From positions 1 through 58,209 of IMG/VR virus record IMGVR_UViG_3300034012_000235: 58,209 nucleotides of DNA, one strand, 5' to 3'. The stretch comes from a virus. Both the position numbers and the translations under genes were made by a program. The notes below the pieces were generated by a model that saw only the letters and a program-made list of their open reading frames with translations, had not been told where the DNA came from and made no database searches. Of the stretch, positions 1 to 8,140 are shown piece by piece. Positions within the stretch are counted from its first letter, which is position 1; every line of letters starts with the position of its first letter.

Positions 1-67
1 TTACGCCGCAGGGTGCTGCCGCGATACCGGGCCACGCCAAGATTGTAAGCAAAGTCGGCCATAGCAC
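1..67. repeat. Terminal direct repeat, left copy (circle overlap)
   Basis: Bases 1-67 are identical to bases 58,143-58,209. The endolysin reading frame continues without interruption when the two copies are merged, so this is most simply the overlap left by assembling a circular molecule. A true short terminal repeat cannot be excluded, but it would have to lie inside the endolysin gene. Confidence 0.95.
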
Positions 68-341
68 CAAGGGCTTTGGGGTAAGCAATCAAGCTCGGCG
101 AAGCCTTCAAAACCCCTGCCAGATAGTTTGTCTGTAGCTCAGACAGCAACCACTCGTCCGCAATCTCCTTGGTGATCTCGGGATGCTCCATCGTCACCTT
201 GGTGCCGTCTGGCTTGAAAACGGTCCCATATCCAATCGTTGGGTAGCCCGCTGGGCAGATGTACGGCTTCAGCCGCAGCCCTTCGAAGGGCCGACACAGA
301 GCAGCAGCAATGTCTACCGCCTCACTTACTGGACCGCTCAT
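1..341 (-). CDS. Endolysin, GH24 T4-type lysozyme (5' part, continues at 58,142)
   Basis: This is the N-terminal part of a 155-residue muramidase. Reading leftward from ATG at 341 and crossing to 58,142, the frame ends at 58,016. The protein has the GH24 core: a Glu in CRPFEGLRLKPY, then YICPAG-x-x-TIGYG, giving an E/C/T arrangement in place of the T4 E/D/T triad. A Cys at that position is common among phage lysozymes. It cleaves the glycan backbone of peptidoglycan. There is no signal peptide, so release should depend on the holin. The start overlaps the holin end by 20 bp. An internal Met at 191 is too late because it would lose the catalytic residues. Confidence 0.92.
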   Translation of the reverse strand, partial: MSGPVSEAVDIAAALCRPFEGLRLKPYICPAGYPTIGYGTVFKPDGTKVTMEHPEITKEIADEWLLSELQTNYLAGVLKASPSLIAYPKALGAMADFAYNLGVARYRGSTLRR

Positions 342-795
342 ACACCCGTCCGACAAACCAGAAGGAGATGATCATGTTGAAGACGGCGAGATCGTCTGCG
401 CCCCACATCGTGACCAGCACCTCCTTCCAGTTTCCGTTTTGGTCCATGGCGATCAGGAAGGCAGCAATCTTCACAGAGGCGTACAGGGCCAGGAAGGAGT
501 AGGTGACCATCGGGCGCACCAGCGCTGAGATCGCGGAGACAAACCACCCGGCATTCTTGGCGGTCTCGGACTGCTCCTTGAACGCCTGGGCCATCGTGTC
601 CATCTCGGCCATCGTCATCTGCGCTTCGACCTGCCGCATGGCGATCTCACCACGGATCTTGGCAAACTCCATCTCGGCTTCAACCATGCGAAGCTCATGC
701 GCCCGTTCATTCTTCTTGTCAAAGAGTTTGAACACCTCTGGCGCAAGGCGCAGGATACCCCCAAACAAACCACCGATTAGCGACTCAAACATCAC
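322..795 (-). CDS. Holin, 3-TM GTA-holin type
   Basis: The product is about 156 residues. An N-terminal hydrophobic stretch is followed by a charged helical region (about 25-80), then two hydrophobic segments (about 84-118 and 136-150) and a basic tail. The segment around VSAISALVRPMVTYSFLALY and the final FWFVGRVYER resemble the 'holin of 3TMs' family linked to gene-transfer-agent release. Its expected role is to permeabilise the inner membrane and let the cytosolic endolysin reach the wall. The upstream TGA (794-792) overlaps a GTG-ATG pair (795-790), so either GTG or ATG at 792 could start it; the TGATG arrangement favours 792. It is followed directly by the endolysin. Confidence 0.8.
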   Translation of the reverse strand: MMFESLIGGLFGGILRLAPEVFKLFDKKNERAHELRMVEAEMEFAKIRGEIAMRQVEAQMTMAEMDTMAQAFKEQSETAKNAGWFVSAISALVRPMVTYSFLALYASVKIAAFLIAMDQNGNWKEVLVTMWGADDLAVFNMIISFWFVGRVYERSSK

Positions 796-1064
796 TTAGC
801 CCCTTTGATACGTTCGCGCTCTTCAAGCAGCCGGACCTTGACCTGAAGCTCGTTGATATGCGCCATCAGTTGCTCTTTGAGGATGGCACGCTTCTCAGCA
901 GAGATTGGACTATCAGTTGGCACGCCGGTAGATGTGATGAGCGCAGGCATGGAACCTTCGATCTTGGTCAGACGCTCAGAGAAAGAGTTCACCTGCCCAA
1001 GAAGCCATGCCAAAGCCGCAACCACGATTGGTATGATGGCTTTTAGAGTGTCGGCCCAGGTCAT
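792..1064 (-). CDS. Membrane-anchored coiled-coil protein, candidate lysis accessory or spanin
   Basis: This 90-residue protein has one N-terminal membrane segment (about residues 9-22, IIPIVVAALAWLLG) followed by a soluble heptad-like helix ending in LLEERERIKGAK. It lies immediately upstream of the holin and overlaps its start, so it belongs to the lysis cassette. A single N-terminal anchor plus a periplasmic coiled coil is the layout of an inner-membrane spanin, but no partner outer-membrane lipoprotein was recognised, so the spanin assignment is inference. It could instead be a holin regulator. Confidence 0.6.
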   Translation of the reverse strand: MTWADTLKAIIPIVVAALAWLLGQVNSFSERLTKIEGSMPALITSTGVPTDSPISAEKRAILKEQLMAHINELQVKVRLLEERERIKGAK

Positions 1065-1067
1065 AGG

Positions 1068-1430
1068 TCAGATCGTCACATTGCCCGTGATGGTCACGTT
1101 GCCCGGTATCGTACCGTTCGGCGACGGCGGTGGGGGTGGGGGTGGGGGTGGGGGTGGGGGTGGGGGTGGGGGTGTTGGTGTTGGTGGTGTTGGTGCTGGC
1201 GGGTCGGTGTGAATGGGATAATCCACCCACTGCGTCTCGCTCTGGCTCCACTTCCACACATAGCCCTCGACCGGCGCGGGCTCCACAGGCCGCACCACCC
1301 ACCCAGGTGGGCACCACCAGACTGTTTCCTCGCCGGGTCCAGGCAGCGGAGGCTCAGGCACCTCCACCCAGCCGGGTGTGCCGTCCGTCTCAGGCTTCGG
1401 GATGGAGCCGTTTTTGCTGTAGAGCGTCAT
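1068..1430 (-). CDS. Proline-rich hypothetical protein with hexanucleotide repeat
   Basis: The product is 120 residues if it starts at ATG 1,430, which overlaps the upstream stop as ATGA; an in-frame ATG at 1,460 would add 10 residues. The N-terminal half is Pro- and Trp-rich (GWVEVPEPPLPGPGEE, then WWCPPGW and WKWSQSETQWVDYP), followed by an uninterrupted polyproline run of about 16 residues encoded by the repeat at 1,131-1,172. The tail contains two NVTI units. No family was recognised. Its place between the fibres and lysis genes suggests a tail or fibre accessory protein. Confidence 0.65.
   Translation of the reverse strand: MTLYSKNGSIPKPETDGTPGWVEVPEPPLPGPGEETVWWCPPGWVVRPVEPAPVEGYVWKWSQSETQWVDYPIHTDPPAPTPPTPTPPPPPPPPPPPPPPPPSPNGTIPGNVTITGNVTI
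1131..1172. repeat. Seven perfect TGGGGG hexamers
   Basis: Seven tandem copies of TGGGGG on the + strand (CCCCCA on the coding strand) are followed by a degenerate TTGG-rich tail to about 1,200. The array encodes the polyproline run of the leftward gene. The + strand could fold into a G-quadruplex, and the tract is a likely site of replication slippage that would change the number of proline pairs without shifting frame. Confidence 0.95.
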
Positions 1431-1834
1431 GCGTAGAACCCCGTTGGCGTCCATTTCCAATCCAGAGGACGCTCAGCCCACCCGCCAATACCCGAACCCT
1501 TGATGTAGCCCGGAATCTCTTTCCTGCGCTTCTCCACAACTGCCAGCGCAGCAGGCAGACCTTGCTTGACAGTCGTTTCCTTGGAAATTGCCACCAAGTT
1601 GTGGTAAGCCTCGCCGTCCCAGAACGGGCCGACATGCACAGTCTTTTCCGTGTTGCGGTCAATTTCAATGTCGTTGATATGCCGCCCGTAGCCGTTGGCC
1701 TTTAGCCATTCGTCAGTGGGTTCTTTCGGGCCGTCATAGACCAGTACACCAACCTCGTCATCCTCACCGTCGTATTCAGTGGGGTAGTCGGTGTCGATGC
1801 ACTTCTGATCGCAGTGTCGAATGAGGAATGTCAT
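1427..1834 (-). CDS. Hypothetical protein downstream of the LamG fibre
   Basis: This 135-residue soluble protein has an acidic N-terminal third (TEYDGEDDEVGVLVYDG) and ends in WKWTPTGFYA. No family was recognised. It overlaps the LamG fibre stop by ATGA and the following Pro-rich gene in the same way, so the three are translationally coupled. A fibre chaperone or fibre-cap role is plausible from position only. Confidence 0.7.
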   Translation of the reverse strand: MTFLIRHCDQKCIDTDYPTEYDGEDDEVGVLVYDGPKEPTDEWLKANGYGRHINDIEIDRNTEKTVHVGPFWDGEAYHNLVAISKETTVKQGLPAALAVVEKRRKEIPGYIKGSGIGGWAERPLDWKWTPTGFYA

Positions 1835-4800
1835 AGCGTCGGGAAGGCTGAGGTGGGGGTAGAAGTCGTGCGGGCGTATCCGTTGGTGATGCGGACATCC
1901 TGCAAGTAGCCGTTCAACACAGCACCGGCCACGCGGTCAGCGCCAACATACAGCACGTTGGTTTGGTTGAAGTTGTCGTTCACCGCGCCCGCGCTGGTGG
2001 CGTCAGTGGCTCCATCCAGAATAACCCGCAGGTTGCCCGATGCCGTGCCAGACCGAACCACAGCAAAGTAGTACCAAGTGCCGGATGCCAGAGAGGTAGC
2101 GCCTGTCAGTTGCGTGGCGGTGTAGCTGAACTGCAGCTTGTTGCCCGAGGTGACGTTTACCGACCAGCCCGTGGTGGCCGTGCCCTTACTCACCAGCCCG
2201 TAGGCCACGCCTGTTGCAGTCAGGTAGACCCAGCCTTCAATGGTGAAGTCGCCTGTGCCAATGCGCAGTTCTGGCTTGTCAATGACGGCCACATAGTCGC
2301 CCGTACCATCAAACGACATGCTGGTTGGTGACCACTTCGCCTGCGTGGTGCTGACCTGCGCATTGCCCACTGTCTGACCATTGTTGATCGTGGCCGCGTC
2401 AAAGATGCCTGCGTTGGTGAAGTTCAGCAGCAGGCTGGTGTTCGTGATTGCTGTGACGGGAGAGATGGGCGGGGTGAATGCGCTGGTGTAGACGGCGGTG
2501 CCGACCACAACCCGTGCATTAGATATATAACCTGTATAGTTATCAGCAAAAGACCCTGTGTTGCTACCAAAAAATATTGTTGTGTTTGCGTTTACCCAAC
2601 TTACAGTTCCTGACGCAATAGAAACACCATTTAGATAAATTGCTGTGGTGCTGCCACTTTTGACTAAAGCAATGTGCTGCCACGAATTTAACGTCGGTGA
2701 AACTACAGATGCAAGAACATTACCAGTACCAAACTGATTTATTGCAAAAGCATTACTGGCGCCGGACGGAATTAAGCCATATATGTTGCCAGACGAAGGC
2801 GTAACCACAATATATCTAGCGCCACCACTATTTAAACTTTGGCTATAAAACCATGCCTCGATTGTCCAGTCACCAGTAGAAAGATTAAAAACAGAACTTT
2901 GTGGAGGAACCAAAGAGTCCCCCGTCCCATCAAAATACGCCGTGCCAGGGTACGCCTTCAGCACATAGTTGCTGAACGGCTGGAATGTTCTCGGGGTCGA
3001 ATTGCCGTTGACCGTGATAGCAAACTTGTTGATGCTGTTGTCAACGAAGCGATTGTCTTGGCAGGCCAGTAGCGAAGTGTTGGTGATGGCGGTGAGGGGA
3101 GTTGTGGGGACGGTGATGGTCGAAGACGCAGCGTTGTACGCGGATGAGCCTTTAAGAACACGGGCGTTAGAAATATAACCCTGCAACTGCCGCGTAGAAG
3201 CATTTGCGAACCACTGTCCACCGATTGTCATCGTTCCGCCAGCCCCAACGGTGGCCGACGTAGTAGCAGTTGCTACGCGGGTTCCGTTTACAAACAACGA
3301 AAGCGTTGATCCGCTACGGCAAGCGACAGCGTGTACCCACTGATTAATTGGGAATAGTGTTGTGTCAACAATAGTGTTTGCAGCCCCTGTTGCATACGCA
3401 AGCGCAAGGTATCCAGACGGATCAAGTTGAAAGCTGCATGTAGCTGAGCCAGTTGCGCCAGCAACACCATAGCTTATAATTCCTTGAACAAACGTATTAG
3501 TTTGCCTAGTTGCAAACACCCACGCTTCATAACTAAAGTCCCCGTTTCCAATTTCAAACGCAGCGTTATTGGCAAGGGTGAGTTCATCACCGTTCCCATC
3601 AAAATACCCACTGTAGTACCCCACAGCATTGTATGGGTCGAAGGGCGAGACGGCGCGGGTAACGGTATTGCCGTTGACAGTGATGGTGAAGTTGTTAGTG
3701 CTGTTGTCAACGAACGTACTGCTCTGGCAAGTGAGCAGGCTGGTGTTGGTGATTGCGGTGAGGGGGGCTGCAGGCGGGATGAAGTTGGCTGTGTAGACGG
3801 CGGTGCCTTTGACGATGCGGACATTGGAGATGTAGCCTGTAGCTAGCTGAGTGCCCCCGCTTGAAGCGCCAATAGTCAACGCATTTGTTGCATTAGCAAG
3901 TGCGCTAGAACTTGTTGTAGATCCGCTTCCGGCAGCAGCGCCATTCAAATAAAGTTGGAATGTAGTCCCGGAACGTACAAACGCAACGTGATTCCAAGCA
4001 TTTAGGTCTAACGCTGATGTTGATACAAGGTCAAACAAAACTGTTGACCCATTACTTGATGTTGCGGCGCGTAAAAATCTGCTTGAGTTATTGCTTGTAA
4101 ACAATACCCACGCTAACCCGCTTCCACCTCCTACCCCATCCCATTGACCAACAATAATTTGTTGAGCGTTTGAGGTGGTTGGGTAATACCAAGCCTCAAT
4201 TGTAAAATCGCCTGTCCCAAAATCCCAAGCAGCGTTATCTGGGACACTCAGGTAATCCCCCGTCCCATCAAAATACCCGCTCCACCCGTAAGCAACGGGG
4301 GCGTAAGGCTGGGGGATATTCAGCGGCGCGAACTTGCTGATGCGCGTGTCACCATTCACCGTGATGGCAAAGGCGTTGGTGCTGTTGTCAATGAAGCGGT
4401 TGTCCTGCAAGCACAGCAGGCTGGTGTTCGTGATGGCGGTGAGGGGCGTGGTCGGCGGGGTGAAGTTGGCGGTGTAGACGGCAGTGCCCACAACCATACG
4501 GGCATTTGCAATATATCCAGTAAACAGTAGTTCGGTAGTGCCCCCAACCGCACCTACTACAACGGCTTGTGTCAAATCCTGTACCGCGCCTGTTTGTGTG
4601 TAAGTCCCAACAGAAGTGCCGTTGTGGTATAGCGTAAATGTGTTGCTGTTTCTGACTAAAGCCACATGCAGCCACACGTTGTTTGGAACTGTAGCCGTTA
4701 TTACGCTTTGCCGCCAAGTGCCTCCAATAGTAGCAGAAAAATCTCCAGCCGCAAACCCCCATCCAGTTGCAGATACAGCTGGGCGTCTGTTGATAATTGA

Positions 4801-5130
4801 CCCAATAGTGCCGCTTGTTTGGTAAATCCACGCCTCTAAAGTAAAATTACTTGAGGCCAAATTAAACGCTGCATTACTTGCCAATGAAAGCGTATCCCCC
4901 GTCCCATCAAAGAACCCGCTCCAGTACCCGCTGGGCATGTACGGATTGAACGACCCCTGCGTGGTGTCGCCGTTGCGGGTTATGCTGAAGTTGTTGGTGC
5001 TGCTGTCGAGGAACGTGTTGTTCTGAGCGCCGTTGGTTGCGCTGGTGTTCAGCAGCAGGGTGACATAGCGGAAAAACGCGTCCGTGGCCGCCTTCAGGGA
5101 CGCAACAACGCCGTGCAGTACGCCGCTCAT
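1831..5130 (-). CDS. Multi-LamG tail fibre or adhesin
   Basis: This 1,099-residue protein has five laminin-G-like (concanavalin A-like jelly-roll) domains, each starting with a variant of FDGTGD-x-L and continuing G-T-G-D-F-T-I-E-A-W. They begin near residues 72, 284, 498, 720 and 930. Between domains lies a conserved linker around LTAITNTSLL and a D-N-S-T-N-x-F-x-I-T-V-N-G stretch. LamG domains bind glycans, so a receptor-binding role on the host surface is likely. The linker DNA is GC-rich and nearly repeated, while the domain cores are visibly AT-richer, consistent with exchange of modules. It follows the upstream fibre gene after only 2 bp, so it is probably translated by coupling. Confidence 0.88.
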   Translation of the reverse strand: MSGVLHGVVASLKAATDAFFRYVTLLLNTSATNGAQNNTFLDSSTNNFSITRNGDTTQGSFNPYMPSGYWSGFFDGTGDTLSLASNAAFNLASSNFTLEAWIYQTSGTIGSIINRRPAVSATGWGFAAGDFSATIGGTWRQSVITATVPNNVWLHVALVRNSNTFTLYHNGTSVGTYTQTGAVQDLTQAVVVGAVGGTTELLFTGYIANARMVVGTAVYTANFTPPTTPLTAITNTSLLCLQDNRFIDNSTNAFAITVNGDTRISKFAPLNIPQPYAPVAYGWSGYFDGTGDYLSVPDNAAWDFGTGDFTIEAWYYPTTSNAQQIIVGQWDGVGGGSGLAWVLFTSNNSSRFLRAATSSNGSTVLFDLVSTSALDLNAWNHVAFVRSGTTFQLYLNGAAAGSGSTTSSSALANATNALTIGASSGGTQLATGYISNVRIVKGTAVYTANFIPPAAPLTAITNTSLLTCQSSTFVDNSTNNFTITVNGNTVTRAVSPFDPYNAVGYYSGYFDGNGDELTLANNAAFEIGNGDFSYEAWVFATRQTNTFVQGIISYGVAGATGSATCSFQLDPSGYLALAYATGAANTIVDTTLFPINQWVHAVACRSGSTLSLFVNGTRVATATTSATVGAGGTMTIGGQWFANASTRQLQGYISNARVLKGSSAYNAASSTITVPTTPLTAITNTSLLACQDNRFVDNSINKFAITVNGNSTPRTFQPFSNYVLKAYPGTAYFDGTGDSLVPPQSSVFNLSTGDWTIEAWFYSQSLNSGGARYIVVTPSSGNIYGLIPSGASNAFAINQFGTGNVLASVVSPTLNSWQHIALVKSGSTTAIYLNGVSIASGTVSWVNANTTIFFGSNTGSFADNYTGYISNARVVVGTAVYTSAFTPPISPVTAITNTSLLLNFTNAGIFDAATINNGQTVGNAQVSTTQAKWSPTSMSFDGTGDYVAVIDKPELRIGTGDFTIEGWVYLTATGVAYGLVSKGTATTGWSVNVTSGNKLQFSYTATQLTGATSLASGTWYYFAVVRSGTASGNLRVILDGATDATSAGAVNDNFNQTNVLYVGADRVAGAVLNGYLQDVRITNGYARTTSTPTSAFPTL

Positions 5131-5132
5131 GG

Positions 5133-6407
5133 TCAGGTAAGCCCGTTGCCAGAGATGATCCAGCTTGTGCTGGTTACTTTGATTGCCGTCGCTATACCGT
5201 AAGCTGCCAGCGTTCTACTGCCAGTTGTGCCTACGCCCGCGAGGTACATCGTATCTGTGGTGATAGCGATGGTCACGGTGTTGATCATGTTGACGAACGT
5301 GATCGTGGTGCCCACTGGAAACGCCACCGAGCCGTTGGCTGGGATCGTGAACGTGCGGGCGTTGTTGTCCGTAATCGGGTGAACAATCGAATCCCCTGCG
5401 TCACCTGCTACCAGTGTGTAATTGGCGCTCTGCGAGTTTTGGGGCATCCCGGTGTAGCCCACCGAGTCCACCACGTTGGTCGCAGGAACCACAGACCCAC
5501 CAAATGTCTGCGTTCCAGTAAAGGTCTGCGCCGCATCCGTCCGGGCAATCGTTGCGCTCGTTGTCGGGAACGTCATCGTTGTCGAATCAGTTCCGCTCAG
5601 CGTCAGGGTGTTGTTAAGCGTAAACGTCTTGCCGTCAGCAATCGTGACTGTTGCACTCGTTGCCGGTGCGGTAAACGCAACCTTGTTGATGCTGGTGGCA
5701 GTAGCCACGCCAAGTGACGGTGTGGTCAGGCTTGGACTTGTTGCGAATACCAGCGATCCAGAACCCGTCTCGTCCGTCACCGCCGCCGCAAGGTTTGCCG
5801 AACTTGGCGTTCCAAGGAAAGTGGCGACTCCAGTACCTAGACCAGAAATTCCTGTGCTGACTGGCAAAGCTGTTGCGTTTGTCAGATCGCCAGATGATGG
5901 CGTACCCAAAGCTCCGCCATTGACAACAAACGCACCGGCAGTCCCCGTATTGACTCCAAGGGCAGTTACTACACCAGTACCCGTCGTGACCGTTGACGGA
6001 GCCGCTCCAGCGCCGCCGCCAACTACAAGAGCATTTGCAGCCAATGCAGCAGAACTTGTGATCGCAGAAGTGCTGCTGAAGTACGGAACACCGCCAGAAG
6101 TCCCAGAGGCGAGTCCAGTACCACCTTGAGCGACTGTGACAGTAGCCGCCTGCTTGATCAGCTTGCCAGTAACTCCGTCAAATGCAGCCAAGTTGTTGTT
6201 TGTCGCAGAAGCAGGGCCTACAACATCCCCGTTTGCGCCTGCTTTACTCGCAATAACTTGAACAACACCGCCGCTGTCCTTGTAAAACAGCTTGCCATCA
6301 GCGGTGTTAATTGCAAGCTCACCCGCGGCTAAGTTGCCTGCAATTGGCGCAGCACTTGCCGTAGAAGAGTTGTAAAGCTGAATCGGGGTGTATCCAGTTT
6401 GTGCCAT
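5133..6407 (-). CDS. Tail fibre protein, repetitive Gly/Thr/Ala-rich
   Basis: This 424-residue protein opens with AAGELAINTADGKLFYKD, a motif found near the start of many phage fibre proteins where the attachment region meets the shaft. Low-complexity Ser/Thr/Ala/Gly repeats follow (AQGGTGLASGTSG and LTTPSLGVATATS types), giving a probable beta-rich shaft. The last 100 residues form a distinct domain. The gene abuts its neighbours with no gap on the upstream side and 2 bp on the downstream side, making a three-gene fibre module. Confidence 0.8.
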   Translation of the reverse strand: MAQTGYTPIQLYNSSTASAAPIAGNLAAGELAINTADGKLFYKDSGGVVQVIASKAGANGDVVGPASATNNNLAAFDGVTGKLIKQAATVTVAQGGTGLASGTSGGVPYFSSTSAITSSAALAANALVVGGGAGAAPSTVTTGTGVVTALGVNTGTAGAFVVNGGALGTPSSGDLTNATALPVSTGISGLGTGVATFLGTPSSANLAAAVTDETGSGSLVFATSPSLTTPSLGVATATSINKVAFTAPATSATVTIADGKTFTLNNTLTLSGTDSTTMTFPTTSATIARTDAAQTFTGTQTFGGSVVPATNVVDSVGYTGMPQNSQSANYTLVAGDAGDSIVHPITDNNARTFTIPANGSVAFPVGTTITFVNMINTVTIAITTDTMYLAGVGTTGSRTLAAYGIATAIKVTSTSWIISGNGLT

Positions 6408-7796
6408 TTAGAAGGTTCCTCCAGAGATGCCAGACCATACCGGAGTACCGGCACCAGCAGATGTCAATACTTGCCCAGCAGTGCCATTCGAAATAAACGA
6501 AGTGGCTCCAGCGGCTGTTTGATACGGGATTTGACTTGCTGCCCCACCCGCAAGGTTTGAAGCGGTCGTGGCCGATCCTGCAGTCGTAGCAGAGCCAACA
6601 GACAGAGTTGATTGCGCCACATACTGCGGTGCGCTCAGCCCTGCAACCAGCACATACGTTGATGTGCCTAGCGTTAGAGCCGAAGTAAGGCCAGGGCTTG
6701 TCTGATAAAGCAGCGCCCCAGAAGTGCCGTTGGCAATGTTGTTGGCCGTAATTGCACTTGTTGCAGAGCCTGCAGTTGCCGCAGACCCCGCAGATGTTGC
6801 ATAACCGACTGACAAGCTAGATTGAGCTACATACTCAGGTGCCGAGGCTCCAGCCGCCAGAACATAGGTTGCAGTTCCTAAAGCCAGTTTAGATAACGCC
6901 GTGGCACTAGATGCATACAGCAAATCACCGACAGAATAAGAACTAAGCCCAGTTCCGCCGCTGTCTGCGTCAAGTGTTCCACCTAATGTCAATACGCCAA
7001 CACTTGTGATCGGACCGCCAGTAAAAGTCAGGCCCGTTGTGCCGCCAGAGGCATCTACAGAGACAACCCCATAACCGGAAATGATCTGACCCCAAGCACC
7101 AGATGCATAGCCTTCAAATGTCCCGATATCCGTGTTGTATCGAAACATGCCATTAGTGGCACCAGATGGCCGATCAGCCGTCCCACCAACAGGAACCTTG
7201 ACGTATTCAACCCCAGGCAGCGTTGGGTTGTCAGAGATTCCAATCGTAGGATTGCCAAGAGCGCCGCTGCCGTTAGCTACGTCAATCTCATTGGCCGTTC
7301 CCTGAATCGTTCGAGGGACAATTGATCCATTGTTCGGAAGCGCGACCAAACCAGCGCCTGAAGCAGTCGCCAACGAAGCAACTTGGCCCGTCAGAGAGAA
7401 AGTAGGATTCCCTGAGATGCCATTGCCGTTAGAAACAGACAATCCAGAGCCGCTTGTCTGGAATGATCTTGAGACAACAGAAGACGCAGAATCCTTGACA
7501 ACAAAGCCCGTAGAAGCAGCTTCTAGGCTTCCAGAAGCCCTGTTCAGCGTGATCCGGTAGAAGGATTGAGCCCCGCCATCCGTCAGGCCAACGCCAAGAC
7601 CGCTAGACAGGTATCGGCTGTTAGGGAGGGATGCCTCTGTATTGAGCGTCAGAAACGTCTGAGTCTGACTGGGAGAAGCCGCAATCGCACCCGTAGTCGT
7701 CTGGACTGTCTGCCCGTTCTGGACAATCGGTACAGACTCCGTACCAGTGATTGGTCCAGCAGCAGGCAATTGAACGATTGTGACTTGTGCGCTCAT
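6408..7796 (-). CDS. Tail fibre protein
   Basis: This 462-residue fibre-like protein starts QVTIVQLPAAGPITGTESVP, an N-terminus typical of phage fibre proteins. A shaft with repeated blocks follows, including two copies of a segment with LxLGT-x-TYVL-x-AG-x-SAP-x-YVAQS-x-LSVG and an SAGSATTAGSATTA-type spacer. The internal duplication and Ser/Gly/Thr bias suggest a trimeric beta-structured shaft. It overlaps the upstream Cys-motif gene by 4 bp. Whether it connects the other fibres to the tail or is an independent fibre cannot be told from sequence. Confidence 0.78.
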   Translation of the reverse strand: MSAQVTIVQLPAAGPITGTESVPIVQNGQTVQTTTGAIAASPSQTQTFLTLNTEASLPNSRYLSSGLGVGLTDGGAQSFYRITLNRASGSLEAASTGFVVKDSASSVVSRSFQTSGSGLSVSNGNGISGNPTFSLTGQVASLATASGAGLVALPNNGSIVPRTIQGTANEIDVANGSGALGNPTIGISDNPTLPGVEYVKVPVGGTADRPSGATNGMFRYNTDIGTFEGYASGAWGQIISGYGVVSVDASGGTTGLTFTGGPITSVGVLTLGGTLDADSGGTGLSSYSVGDLLYASSATALSKLALGTATYVLAAGASAPEYVAQSSLSVGYATSAGSAATAGSATSAITANNIANGTSGALLYQTSPGLTSALTLGTSTYVLVAGLSAPQYVAQSTLSVGSATTAGSATTASNLAGGAASQIPYQTAAGATSFISNGTAGQVLTSAGAGTPVWSGISGGTF

Positions 7797-8137
7797 TCTG
7801 GACTCGGTACAAGGATGTCAAGATTCCCGTTGTTCTCAGGAGTCTGCGTGTTTTGCTGAGTTGACAAGAATGTGTTGTTACCTTCTTGCGTCAAGATTCC
7901 GTTTGGCGGAACAGCCACGCTGACATCTGGCCTGGGGAACCGAATCGTGATTCGCTCCGTCTTCCTAGCAGGTAGTCTATACGGATCGAAGTTGTCTGCA
8001 CACCCCTCGTTGCAGACCTGCAAGCCAGGGAAATTCGGGTCAGACCTCATCACCGAATGAGCACGCTTCATGCGACACCTGTCGCAAACTGCGATTGCAA
8101 GGTCAGAGTTCCCACGGGTATCAAGAAAGCGCGGCAT
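7793..8137 (-). CDS. Small zinc-ribbon-like protein of the tail region
   Basis: This 114-residue protein has CDRC near residue 18 and C-x-x-x-C (VCNEGC) near residue 42, a spacing compatible with one zinc site. A basic segment (LPARKTERITIRFPRP) and a low-complexity Asn/Thr-rich C-terminus follow. Its function is unknown. The overlap with the fibre gene and the 3-bp gap from the neck gene place it in the tail operon. Confidence 0.7.
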   Translation of the reverse strand: MPRFLDTRGNSDLAIAVCDRCRMKRAHSVMRSDPNFPGLQVCNEGCADNFDPYRLPARKTERITIRFPRPDVSVAVPPNGILTQEGNNTFLSTQQNTQTPENNGNLDILVPSPE

Positions 8138-8140
8138 ACG

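Noticed and set aside
853-1212. Rightward frame with a long polyglycine run
   Set aside because: It is the antisense of the leftward Pro-rich gene and of the 90-residue membrane protein; it lacks a ribosome site and lies against the operon direction.
5476-6129. Rightward 217-codon Val/Pro-rich frame
   Set aside because: Antisense shadow of the low-complexity fibre gene; no ribosome site and no domain.
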